Below, one piece after another: positions 13,930 through 27,067 of a stretch of DNA of 64,000 bases (position 1 is the stretch's first letter; each line of letters begins with the position of its first letter). The stretch is from Circinella minor (taxonomy: Eukaryota > Mucoromycota > Mucoromycetes > Mucorales > Lichtheimiaceae), in the NCBI GenBank assembly GCA_016758965.1, contig JAEPRB010000165.1, positions 26,417 to 90,416 on the forward strand. The letters are read 5' to 3'. Both the position numbers and the translations under genes were made by a program. The notes beneath the pieces were generated by a model. That model worked only from the letters and a program-made list of their open reading frames with translations, did not search any database and was not told the DNA's origin.

Positions 13930-14470
13930 TTACACGGTATCGTCATTTGTTCGTTCCTTTGCTTTTAACGTTGATAAAGCTATTTTATATAATAGAATAA
14001 AAAGGAAAGGTGTATGATTGTGTGTATATAAGAAAGAAAGAGAATTATTATTATGTTTATTATATTAAAGAGAAAATGACCGGACCCCAGAAGAGAGAGA
14101 GAGAAAGAAAGAAAGAATATATAAATTTAAATTGACACTTGGTGAACTTTAATAAAGAATGAACCAGGTCATTGATTTGTTATTATATATAATAATAATT
14201 AAAAGGAAATTGAGGTTACATACCTTGTCGAAGACCTTGTTCACCATGTGCTAAAGTACCTACGGGTAATTTACCGTTCATATTTTTGATTTCCTTGACC
14301 ATTTCAGGATTTTCACGTAAAACTGAAAGTTGTCGTGATAATTTACCAATAGCAATCACTTTCTTTTTAATAACAAGACGTCGATGACGATTAGCTAAAA
14401 TATTTGAAGAAGGTGTAGTATGTTCATTGGCGAGTTCGTCTTGGTGAACGTTAATGACAGCAAGAGACAT
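13930..14470 (-). CDS. Orphan calcineurin A C-terminal regulatory tail (calmodulin-binding / autoinhibitory-like)
   Basis: Two exons on the minus strand: 14470-14224, donor GTATGT, then 13979-13930, giving 98 residues. The protein matches only the end of calcineurin catalytic subunits. It starts at the end of the calcineurin B-binding helix (MSLAVINVHQDEL), continues through a calmodulin-binding segment (about residues 31-55, RLVIKKKVIAIGKLSRQLSV then LRENPEM) and a LPVGTLAHGEQGLRQ-like linker, and ends with a short basic tail (LSTLKAKERTNDDTV) where the autoinhibitory helix would begin. The metallophosphatase core is absent. An in-frame TAA lies six codons upstream of the ATG (14489-14491) and no acceptor adjoins the ATG, so this is not the last exon of a longer gene as sequenced. 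By family knowledge it could bind calmodulin and possibly titrate or inhibit calcineurin. A truncated gene relic is the alternative, but the clean intron and intact frame argue for function. Confidence 0.7.
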
Positions 14471-17400
14471 TTTTTGTTGTTGTTGTTGTTATTTGATGTA
14501 TATATAAAAAAAAAAGAGGTTTTGAGTTGAAGAAGTTCTTTTATTGAATTGTAAGATGATAATGAAAGATAAAAAAAAAAAAAAAAAAAAAAGTGATTTG
14601 TGGTCCTTTATATATTTCAAAAAAAAAAAAAAAATTGTATATCTTTTCTACATCGAATAATGGGGGAAAAAGAAGATTCTTTTTGGGGGGGGGAGAGAGG
14701 AGAGAACAGAAGAAAGAGAGAATGGAATTAAAGAGGAGAGAGGTTAAAGAAAAAGAAAAGAATAATAGAAAAGTGGGGGGGGGGAGAGAGTTGGTTAAAA
14801 AAAAAAGGGGGGGGAGGGGAAAGAGATCACTTTAATGCGAAAGTTAAGTTTTATGTTGAATGGATGACGGGGGAGGGAGATAAATGGGCGGGCCCACACG
14901 ATTCATCTTTTAACGGGAAGAATTAGAAGATGCAGAATAACGCATAAACGAAGAAAATTTGTCAGGGACTAATCGAAACTTCTAACTCTTCTATTTTAAA
15001 GTATAATTGTATAAATAAAAAAAAAAAAAAATTGGGATCTTTTTGAAGGTTGTTGTTGTATAATAAATTTTTAGTTCCGATGACACTTGATTATTCAAAA
15101 CCAAAAGATAATGTAAAGGAGTACGTATATTTAATTATAGTATGAAATCATTTCATGAAAAAAGAAAAAAATGTACTATCTTTTTTGTTATATGTAAAAG
15201 CTTAAATTTATTCATCAACTCCTATATTACGTATCATTATCATTATCATTATTATATTTTGATGCAACTTGGCTTGATATTCAATAGTTAAAAAAAGAGG
15301 CACTCGGAACTTGTTTATCCCTTTTCATCTTTCATCCCCCTTCTTCGTTTAAGAACAAACTTTTTTTTTTTTCTGGTATTGGTGAAACGCCAAAAAAAAA
15401 AAAAGAAAAGGACGATTCAATTCAAAGATATTATTAGTGAAACAAATCGATGATTCCATAACAAAACAATAAACATTTCCGTAACGAAAATTCCTTAAAT
15501 AAGTTGTAAAGTAACTAGTGTTACACAAAGACACAGTTACTCTCCCCCACATTATACTCCCCGGTACGTAGATCCCCACTTTTTAATAATAATAATAATA
15601 ATAATAAAATGATCTCATGGACAACAAGATATAAAGGTTTACTATGATTCATTTTGGTCTGTGTGTAAAAATTCAGATAACACAAGAAAAATTCAAATGC
15701 ATAATTAAAAAATATTTTCTTGCATATATATAAGTTCTCCGTCATTTAATCATCATAAAATATAATATTACAACAACTTACGAAATAAATCATGCCATTG
15801 TATAATACGTACGTATAATGGGTTCTAAAAAAAATAAAATAAAAAAATGATGCAGCAGAATTATAATAAATTATGTTTCTTTTTTTTCCAAAGAGAATAA
15901 TCTATAATTCTATCATCACTGGGTCTTTCGGTGAGTGTTATTCTTCTTCTTTTTTACGTACCGTTTTCATTATTATTATTATGCAACTTAACTTGATGAA
16001 ACAAATTTTTATATAATTATTTTACATAAAACTTCATAATAATAATAATAATAATAATTTTTATTTGGAATATTTTTGTTAATTATTTTTGTTTTTTTAA
16101 TGCATGATAAATAGAAAACAGTGTGGCATTTTTATTAGCCGTTTCCGTATATATAAATGTTAGAAGGGGGGTGGGTGTGAAAGAGAGAAAGGGGCGGAGA
16201 GGAGCACTCATTGTGATAGTTTTTTCTATAATATTTAAGGTTTATCATATTATGCATTAGAGTCATTCCAGGAAAAAAAAATATAACATGCAAACAAAAT
16301 AGTACGTATAATGTATTATATATATATATTTTACTTGCATTTTACGTATACAATGAGTGTTCTATATAACTCAATAAAATGATGTCTATTGATGTTATAT
16401 AAATTGATAAATGTATTTATTTATTAGACATCATGTTGGACGATGATGATGATAAAAAAAAAAAAGGAGTTTTATACATTAAATGCAATGCACAATTAAA
16501 AAGAAATGTGGGAAAAAAAAAAAGTCAATATATAATATTGTATCATCCCCCCCCCAAAAAAAAACACACACACACACATAAAATTTACAAGTGAATAAAT
16601 GAACTCCACATTACAATAATACACTTACGTATGAAGAAAAATGAATAGTAATAATAATAAACAAAAAAAAATGCATATTTATTATATCAATAATCAAATA
16701 ATTCCTTAAAGAAACAGTTTTTGATTAAAGTATACAAATTAATAGTTTTCAACTCAATTGTATAATAGAAAGGAGAGGGGGGGGGAGGAATATGAAGAGG
16801 GATATAACCGCCATTTTTTTTTGTTATATGAATATGTATACAGGCACAGTACGTATGTGTACAGTTTATGTGAGAGAAAAAGGAGCTTTCAATTTCAGAA
16901 AAAAAAAACAGAATTATCTCTCTCTTTCTCTTTTACCTTTTATGAAATATGGATTGGCGTTACCCTTTCTTTATAGTTCAGAAAATGTGTGTGATACATG
17001 TACTTTATTCAATGAAAATACCTATACTATTATTTATTTACGTACGTATTCTCGTACGTACGTATTATTTATAATTAACCATAAAAAAGAAAATGACGTT
17101 GTTCGTTGTGTATTGATACGTACATATGAAAATGTAATAATATTATATTGATACATAATTATTATTGTTTGACTATTTTCCTACTCCCCCCCCCCCTTTT
17201 TTTTTTCTCTCTCTCTCTCTGGGGACATAAAATGTCATTTATTCAAGAATTATGTATAATGCAAAGAAAAAGTAGAAACAATTTTTTTTTAACTCCTGGA
17301 GAAATAATATCTTATTGACAAAAATCCGCCTTCATCGTTTTTTATTCCTCCTTTCTTTATAAGTTACAGTATATGTGCAGCAACATAACTTGCAGTTTAC

Positions 17401-19242
17401 ATAACACTCTCTTTGATTTATTTATACTACGTACGTATACTTTCGGATAAACATTAAAATGGCGTTTAATGTTAAAAGATCTATTATTAAATAATTATTT
17501 TTCTTATTTGACAATACATTAATAATAATAATAATGCATACGTAAATAAACAAGAACAGTAATTATTTATTGAAACAAAATCAAGTACGTACATACATTT
17601 CTTTGATATATATTTTGTACTATGAGTACATATAAAAAGTTGTAGTAATAGGACACTTATTTTATTACGTAGTACGTATTCGGATATCTATATATTAATA
17701 GTAAGTTGTGTAAAGTTCAGAACTATATATATATATATATATATAATTGAGGGTTTACGTACTCGAAAGGAGTTATTTATCCTGTTGAATGCAAAAATAT
17801 GTTTCTTCAGGAGAATTCCATACAGCACTCTGCAATCATTTTATTCTTAAAAAAGTTTTTTTTTTTTTTCCTTTTTGTTCTATTTATAACGCAATCTGTA
17901 TTTACGTACCACTATGATGGGAAATGCAATATCAATGTATGATACGTATCTTTCCAAGAAAACAACTCTTATTTTTCCCCAATCACTAATTATATAATTG
18001 ATTAGTATTATAATAACACTTGGTTATATTATTTAATCTATTATTATATATATTTATCAAGTACTTGTATATTTACGTACAATATTATTTATTATGATAG
18101 CACTAAAGGAATAAAGTTCATTTTCAATGATCAATTTGTTTTTTTTTTTTTTTGAGTTTTTTAAAAGATAAAATCATCTTTTTATATTGAGTTAAATCCC
18201 ACGCTTGTATATACGTAGACAACTCATTTTTCTTGTGATTCAAATATACAGTCTACGTATATAATTAGTATACGTATAACGTAACTTTATATTTAATGTT
18301 CTTCTAATAACATATTATTATTAAGTTTACTGTAAAGGTTTCTTTAATAGTAGTTTGGATAGGGCTGAAGCTTCTTGTTATCGAGTATTTTTAGTGTATG
18401 ATTTAAATGTTACGTTTATTATATGGTACGTAGATATTTTTATAATGTTATTCTAACTACTCTCTTCTTGTTTTAAAACTTCTAATGGAAAATATATATA
18501 GAAAACTATTTTTTTTTCTTTTGTAATACGTACGTACGTAAAAAGACATTAAAGACCATGAATTGAACAGTTTCCCTCAAATACACTTGTAATATGTAAA
18601 TAATATGTCAGTTTATTTAATTATTCAAATACGTAATGTACCTACTTAATAATAATATTATCCATAGTTATTAAATGCTGTCCTATACTTTTTTTTTTAT
18701 ATAAAATATACAGGACATACAGATTATATTTTATTTATTGACTCGATATGTATATAAACTATTCATCTCGTATAACAAAAAGGTTGAAAGATATTAACCA
18801 AGTAAATAAAACTACAGTATGGGCAACCGCCAAAAAAAAATATATGATGCTTGGCAGCGCATCTCACTTTAATAAATTGTTCAAAAGGCCAAACTAACAT
18901 AATTGCCTTGATATATAATTACATTCGTATCTTTGTCATCTATAGAACAGTTATGTATAAAACTTGAAAATTATTTATCACCTGTGCGGTGACGAAAAGA
19001 TATATAAATGAGTTGAATTAAATAAATACTATTACGATTACGTACTGATATTTAATAGTACTGTTACTAGACAATTTATAAAAAAAAAAATATATTGCTT
19101 AATAACCTTTTTTGGGTGTGGTGTGTTGGTGTCCATAGCAATTTTTTTTATTTGGGTAAAAAAAAAATAGTTTAAATTTGGTTTTGCATAAAGCTCTTTT
19201 TGTTTTTTTTTTTTTTTTTTTACAACGTTTCGTTTTCCCTTC
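14471..19242. other. Long gene-poor spacer dense in TACGTA palindromes
   Basis: About 4.8 kb without a supportable gene. The first 400 bases (upstream of the calcineurin-tail gene) are purine-rich with GGGGGG/GAGAGA tracts. From about 15.1 to 19.05 kb the palindrome TACGTA recurs, often overlapping as TACGTACGTA (near 15800, 17040, 17056, 17430, 18530); by eye there are about 30 copies. I searched both strands for calcineurin catalytic motifs and other exons and found none. It could be regulatory DNA for the flanking genes or a non-coding RNA locus. Confidence 0.6.
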
Positions 19243-20161
19243 ATGTCACAATCACTTTCATTTGCTGAGGTAAAATGCTTTCTATTTATCTTATTTGAAT
19301 ATGTATACATATATATAAACTGATTTAACCTATTTTATATGTATATAGTTATATGTTGCATTAGATCCAAAGTCTATTCATAAAGCAAACCAGGTATATA
19401 TATATTACACAATTCAATTCAATCAATAGCCATTACTCAATCAAGTTTTCTTGTGTGTGTGTGTGTTTTTTTTCTTTGACTAGTCAAAACCATTATGTGA
19501 AAATATATTTGATGTACCACGATCTGATCTTTTCGAAACTTATAATCGACTACGTCAAGCATTTTGGTCTAATGAACCATCAATAGATACAACCATTGCA
19601 ACTTTAAATAATAATACAACAACACTAACTAATGATACAACATCTCCATTTATTGAACAAAAAATAGCAACACCTGCATCTCCTTCTATACCATTAAAAC
19701 GTCAACCAAGTGATTTGGAGATTATACCATCAGAAGTTCAAGAACAAATATTATTGAATACCAATACTAAGCGTCGTCGAATAGATAGAACAGATTCACC
19801 TAAACTTCAACAACAACAACAAAAAGAATTATTTGGATCAGCTAAAATACCCTCTTTATATACATTATGGGGAATTAAACGTATTATAATACAACAATTA
19901 CGATGTAGTTTACCAAGTAAAGATATCATATATACTTTTAACCTCTCCCTGGGTGGGTATGGAAAAAAAAAAGATTATCTAAAACGCGTTTTTTTTTTTA
20001 TAGATTATAATGAAACAAAAATAATTCATATTATTAAAGAATGTGATCAACAATGTAATCAAGAACAAAAACAACATTTAAAACGATATATTGAACCTAT
20101 TTTACTTTCAACACGACGTCAATGTTTATCCTTAGAAGAAGCATTAAAACGATGGGAGTAA
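19243..20161 (+). CDS. Uncharacterised protein, about 220 residues, probably nuclear
   Basis: Four exons join in frame: 19243-19269, 19349-19393, 19484-19916 and 20004-20161. The product starts MSQSLSFAELYVALDPKSIH, has a conserved-looking segment (FDVPRSDLFETYNRLRQAFW), a low-complexity T/N/P-rich linker, a basic KRRRID patch that could be a nuclear localisation signal, and a helical C-terminus (IPSLYTLWGIKRIIIQQLRC, then EALKRWE just before the stop). I do not recognise the family. Balanced composition outside the linker, four exons with consistent phase and well-formed GT-AG introns (the last intron starts GTAAAG and splits a codon) support a real gene. It converges on the next gene with only 72 bases between stop codons. 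Confidence 0.6.
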
Positions 20162-20233
20162 AAAAAAAAAAAAAAAAAAAAAAAAACATTTTTTATTATT
20201 ATCTTGGGAGTAGAGAGGATGAAGTTTTTTTTA

Positions 20234-21630
20234 TTATTTTTTGGAAAAGAAATTTTGAATGGATTGACGTTTTTTATTGGAAAGTGTAAAAGATGCATGA
20301 TGACGAAGGAATCCATTTTTCTTATTGGTATTATTATTTTTGATATGATTATCATTATGATCCGTTTCTAAGAATAATGACATGGAAGACGGCCTGCGTT
20401 CTTTTTTATCTTCTTGATTATTATTGTGTGATGATGATGGAAATAAAGAAGATGATCCTTCTTGTAAATTAACTAAATCATCTTGTAAATGTCTACGTAA
20501 TTCTTCTCGATCAAGAACAGTAGTTGTTGTTGTTCCTGTTATTGTAGTTGGTATTGAAGAAGGTGGTAAAGGAAATTCAATGGAATGATTATTATTATTT
20601 TCATTGGTATTATTGGTATTATTAAAACCACCAGGGTTAATTTCACTACTATCATTATAATTCATGATATAACCCAAAGGTCGAGAATCTATGGGTAAAC
20701 TTGAAACAGATGATAAAAAGGATGATGTTGGATCAACAATATTAGTGGATGCTGCAGCACTACTCGTTACAGGAATAGATGAAGATTGTAAAGCATAATC
20801 ACGAATAAGACGTTGATGATCATCTGTTAAGATTTGTTGTTCTTGTTGTTGTTGTTGTTGTTGATGATGATGATGAGGTAATGGTGAACAAGTAGGTAAT
20901 GATGGTAATTGTGATCCACGAAGTTGAATCACTTGATAGGCACGTTGTTTCCTTCGAGCTTCTTCAAATAAAGCGAACCAATTAGCAGGTACTTCTACTT
21001 GTAAATAACGTGTCCATAAATGAACGGGTGGATTACCAGCATTATCAAATGCATCAAATGATTCGAAATCTCCAGGTAGAAATCTATTATAAATCTATTA
21101 ATACTTACGTATCTCAAAAGAAAAAATGATTTTTTTTCTTACCTTGCTTCAGACCAACGTAATGGTACTGCTTCTGATCCTTTTAAGAAAAAAAAAAGAA
21201 TATATCAATGACATAATTTACACAAACTCTTTAATAATTAAATAAAATAAAATCATACTTAGTATCGAAAAACAACACATTTCATCATCCCATCCTATAA
21301 AAAAGTTATTTTTGTTTCAGTTTGTTCATTTATTTTTTATGCAGAAAATAAAATTATATCCCCTCTCTCACCCCCCCCACCTTTTTTACCTTCAAACAAT
21401 GTTATTGACACATGATTAATCTTTACAATGTATAATGAACCTTTTGTTAAATCGTCATGATGAACAGGTTCTAATGTAGATAAACTTTTTGGTTTTGAAT
21501 TTTGTTTTTTTTCTAAAGTATTAGAAGTTTGCCAACGAGCAAGTCTTTGTAAAGTAGTTGATTTTTTTGGTATTTGATTATTATTATTATGATTAATATT
21601 ATTATTATGACTGGTATTATATTCAACCAT
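20234..21630 (-). CDS. Uncharacterised protein, about 387 residues, with a conserved N-terminal half
   Basis: Four minus-strand exons: 21630-21390, 21294-21259, 21179-21143 and 21083-20234, in phase throughout. After an N-rich start, a globular stretch spans the splice sites: SLYIVKINHVSITLFEG, then WDDEMCCFSI, then PLRWSEARFLPGDFESFDAF and VEVPANWFALFEEARRKQRA. The rest is low-complexity (H/Q runs, S/T/N-rich) and ends in a basic tail (NKKRQSIQNFFSKK). I cannot name the family. The two small internal exons (36 and 37 bases) that restore the frame of a hydrophobic/aromatic domain are strong evidence of a spliced gene. It is convergent with the neighbour upstream. Confidence 0.6.
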
Positions 21631-23190
21631 AATATAAATTTAAAAGGGCGAGAGTCGTATCTGTGTGTATAGAGAAAAAAAGGAATGGAGAGGGGGTGGG
21701 GGAGAGAAGAAGTGTTTTTTTTGTTTTGAGAAAGAATAGTAATAACAAGAAGAAGAAGATATAATTAGAAGAGGGGAAAATATAGATGGATCCTTCTCTC
21801 CCCCCCCTTTCCATATTGTACAACTGTTTATAATCATAAGAGCTTTTTTTTTTTAGACCGGCGATTTCAAATCTATTATATTTAGTGTTACATGTAATTC
21901 TAACAATGTAACACCTTTGAAAAAAAAATGTTGAATACGTAACTGGTTTCCAGACCAATTAATTTTTTTTTTTTTTCTGAACATGATTTTTTTTTTTTTT
22001 CAATTCACATGTATTATATCATTAAAAAAAAAGATTCAATTCTATTGGTATTTCTATTAGTGAAGGTTATAATATATTTAATAATAGTAAAACATGGTCT
22101 GGCTAAAATTTTTGACATATCAAACAAATCTTTTGTGTGTCTGGATATGCGATATATAAATAATTTTATCATTTTTTTTTTTTTTACTGTTTTTGTTGAT
22201 TAATAGGTAGTACTACTTTATAAAGTAGTTCAAATTAACACATACACACAATCTTTGGGGTGGGGGATGATGGGTTATGATATTTAGTAAGTATATGTTA
22301 TGTGTATTTAATTTGAAAGACTTTTATTATGTATACTTCAATACGTAAAAAAAAACGTGAAATATATAAATGTATGAAGTGGATAATGAATTCCCAATAT
22401 GTATAGTACAAAACCTTTTTTTTTTTTTGTTTAGTATCCACTCTATAAGCGAGATATATATAGTTTTTGCGAAATCTATCTCGTAAGTAATTATAACCTG
22501 ATTTCGTAACTATTCTCTTCGTTTTTATTTGTATAAAAAGAGGAGAAATATGGCTACGTACTACAAAATAAACATGTGTGTCTGTACCTTTTATTTCTAT
22601 TCACTTCTACGTACATAGTTATTAATACATAAATGAATTTAACTATTGTAAACATTTCATTTTTTTTCTCGGTAAGAGGGTGATTTTATTCATCTATACG
22701 TACTAAAAATTGTACATGTTATATTAAAACAGAAACTATAAAAAATATATTAAAAGCTAAAAACAAAGTCATCTTTTAATTATTTTATTATTGTAACCTC
22801 TGTTCAATCCAACCCAATAAAATTACACAAAACGCACAGAATTAATTATTTATTAATAATTAAAAAAGTTCTTTGTTGGGATTATTACAAAGAAGAAGAA
22901 AAAAAAAAGCGGGAAAAAAATACTAATAATTGTTTGCATTATAATGATTGATACATGGTGAGGAAAAAAAAAGGGGGGGGGGGGAAGGGGCGGGAAGAGG
23001 AGAAAATATTATGTACAAAATGTTATGGGTAAAAAATCATACACACAAGACACAGACACGCATACACACGCAAGTAAAATAAAATAAAATAAGAAAACGA
23101 ACGAAAATTGTATAATAATAAAAATATAAAAAATAATAATAAATAAAAATATTTCAATCCAAAAACATTACTTGGGGGGGGGAAGGGGGT
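21631..23190. other. Intergenic region
   Basis: No gene seen. Poly-A/T runs, GGGGGG tracts near 22974-22982 and 23173-23188, and several TACGTA motifs (22343, 22554, 22609, 22698). The last few hundred bases are the 3' flank of the INTS10-like gene. Confidence 0.55.
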
Positions 23191-24076
23191 TTATACTTCT
23201 TCATTTCCTTTCAATATCATATTTTTTAAAAACTTTTGAAGTACATGACGCATTCGTTGAGGTGACATTTTAGGTGAATAACGACGAAGACGATATTCTA
23301 AACATCGTGTTACAATATCCTTGGGAACAAATGAACGTTGCATTTGTTCTGTTGTCATGATAACATTTTCTGGAATACTACTATTATTATCCATATTACT
23401 TGTACCCGAGGGTCCATTACTATTACTACTACCCATATGACTCGTACTAGTACTTTCACTTCCTTGTCTATGTCTTGTTCCAGGTAATCGTGGTGGTTCA
23501 CGTTTAGGAAGCATCACTGAAGTAGCTGGACGACTATAATAAAATGAAGGTGACATCCAATTGGCATGTGCATTCTTTTGTGCTGAAGCAGAATACCATG
23601 TAGGTGACATGGACATACTTGGTAAAATAGTATTCGTAAATGAAGGTTGGTATATTGGTGGAGGTGGAGGTGGAATTGGATTTCTACTTGATGCTCCACC
23701 TAATGGTAATGAACTAAATGAAGGTAAACTACGTACAGATCCAGTATCATCAATTGTTGATGATGCTGTTGTTGTTGTTGTTGTTTCTTTCTTGTTGGAG
23801 TAATTTTCATTTGTTGTCGTTGCCGTTGTTTGTGATGTAGGATGAGATTGAGGTGAAGAAACAGCACCTAATTGTGGAGAAGATGGTATAGATCCAGCTT
23901 GAGATGATGATGAAATAGACATGTGACGATAACTACTACGTAAAGCAAATTCAGGTGGAATAATATCTAATGTTACTGTATCTGATTCATGTAAAGATTG
24001 TACAGTTTGAAGAATTTCAGGAACTAATATTAATAGTAAATTTAATCAATTAATAAAATTCAATTCAATTTATATG

Positions 24077-24112
<36 letters not shown>

Positions 24113-27026
24113 AGTCTTACCATAGACATATTCAAGAAAATATCTATTCTTAAATATTCGTCTTTCTTGCATACGTTGAATAATCTTATGCCAAAAATTG
24201 GTCCGTGCACTCCAATAAGGCCATCCATATTGCATGAGAACAATCATATTTCCAGCTTTTTCATCCCATCGCATAGCAGAATCAATGGATGCCATACCAC
24301 CTCGTTGTTCAGATTCACCATCTAAACTAACAATTAAATGTTTGATACAACGTACAACTAAACCTTCTTGAGTGACTCGCATCATACCAAATTCATGTCC
24401 ATTGAATACTGTAGCAACAGTACGACAATCAATTTCATCAGCTATAAAATCCCTTTCATTTAAACCTGCTGGTATAGGAAATACAGAAAGAATAATAGCA
24501 ATTTCAAGTGTAGATTGCTATATATAGTAATATATGGATATATGGATATATCAATTTTTTTTTCTTTTTTTATAAAAATGTATCCAAATAATAATAATGA
24601 AACTATATTTTACCTGAATACTTCCAACAAGTAAATAAATTACACCAATATTATATAATACTCGAAAAGCAAACATGAATGGTATATCATATTCAGGTGC
24701 TTTATTTCCTTCTCCTTTTTCTTGTCTTCTTTGAATTTCTATACGATCACAAATATTTTGAGATAATTTAAGTGCCTTGGCAAGATTACCAGGTACAGAT
24801 GGCTAATAATTATTTTTAGTTAGTTTTTATATTGACATTTTATGTATATATATAAATATATATATATAACTTACTGAAGATAAAGCTAAATCACTTCGTA
24901 CTAATAATACAGCATTACAAACATCAAATGGAAGATTATATGCATCAATCACTCGACATAATTCTATTTATATTAAAAAAAAAAAGTTATTAAAATATAT
25001 TTCTGATTATCTTATTCAATTATATATTACCTTGTTCCCAACCACCAAATACATTATTCCAATTAGTTTTTGGTGATGTTATAGAGGCCCATTGCCATAA
25101 ATCTACCAAATGTCGCATACAATCTCCTGCTTTACTCAAGATTTGTAATGCATCATCTACACCTCGCATACAATAAGCATTTAATCCTTCTCCACGATCA
25201 GGTATATTATCCAATTTAAGTTTTTTGGTATGTCGTAATGGTTCAACAAGTCGTGTTAATTTCATAGAACTATTATTATCATTATTGTTATCTCCATTGG
25301 TGGTATCATTCCCAGGTGCATTTCTTTTTCTTGATCCTTGTAATTGTTCGTCGCTAATAATAGATGATGATTTATCTGATTTTTGTTGTTGTTTATCACG
25401 TATAGAGGATGATGATGTAGATGATGATGAAGGTGAAGAAGGTGGACGTATATTATTGTTATTATTACTTGTAGTAGTAGTAGTAGTATTGTGATTTGGA
25501 AAATCAGGTCGAATAGCACAAATTGGAATTAAACAAGATTTTTCTTGATGAGGATCATCTACAACACATACAGCTCGATAATATTCATATCCAAATTGAA
25601 CAAATTGTGCTGATGCAGCCATAAATTCACACATAAAAGTAACTAATACATGTAAATCTTCTGGTTGTTCACCATTATCTGAATTATCTTTTGATTGATC
25701 ATCTAAATCCAAACGAACATTATTACGTTGTTCTTTCATATATTGAAATCGATTTGTGTGAGATAAAAAATCCAATCGACCTAAACCAGTGTAACTAAAA
25801 GAAGTAAAAAAAAAATGGGAAAGGGGGAAAAAAAGATTCAGTTTTCTTTCCGCTTTTTTTTTTTTTTTTTTTTTTTTTGCAATAATAGTTTTTTTTTTTT
25901 TACCCGCAACAATCCAGCATAGCACAAGTAAACTTGACTAATTCACCCCAATTATGTTGTTTAATATAATAACGTTGACCAATAAGCATATATTGTTCAA
26001 ATAAATTATATGAAATAACAATATAATGTTTACTATCAGTTGATTTTACAGTAGATGGTTTATCTCTTTTTGTAAGTAATATACGTTGTTTCCATAACCG
26101 TTGTAAAAGTTCAGTCACTAAATAAATCAATAAATATATTAGAAAAAGAAAGAGTAGTAAAAGGATGATATATACACAACAAACACACAAAAATAAGAAA
26201 TGTTATATAATTATTTACCAAGTACTTTAATACATTTCTCACTATGTTGAATTTCAATTGTTTCCATAGATCTTGCATAATGTGTCAATAAATCAATGGC
26301 TCGAATCTACAATATAAAAAGTATTAATAACTTGATATATATAATAAGAAAATCACTAATACTTTACAAGGTATTTATATGCATGACGTGGATAAGCTTG
26401 AATATAATCAAATAATACTTGAAATGCTCGAAGACTATCTATTTCTTCCAAATATGCTAAATAATAACATTTGATTAATATTTCTTTTTATAATTATTAT
26501 CATTATTTTTTTTTTACCTGTAGCATTTTCAACAATGGTTGATTGAATTAAAGCTGGTAATGATGCAAAAAATTCTATATATATATATATATATATAAAA
26601 GTAAATATATATATAATTTTTGTTCCCTTTCTTCTTCTTCTTCTTCTTCTTCCTCATTATCACTTACTACTCATATCTGAATCTCTTCCTGGATCAATAT
26701 GATCTGCAAGTTCTACTAAATATTTTTGAAAGATTTCATTTTGTGCACTATTCGTTTGTCTATATCAAAAAAGGTTTATTTCATATGTTAAATAATATGT
26801 CAATATAATCATACATATAAATACAAAACTTACAACATGATAAAACTTTGTATTGCTTTTTCAGCATTTCCTTCTTTAACACTCTGATTATGATTATTAA
26901 ACTATATAGATTGTAAGAAGGATAGGGGTGTTTGATTATTTGGATATCTTTATATATTATGAAAAGATTGAAAACAAAACGTATAGTTTACCTCGGTTTC
27001 AAATTGATAAGCATATTCGTCTGAAC

Positions 27027-27067
<41 letters not shown>

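Noticed and set aside
14593..14835. 80-codon plus-strand frame rich in K, R, E and G
   Set aside because: Translation of purine-only low-complexity DNA upstream of the calcineurin-tail gene.
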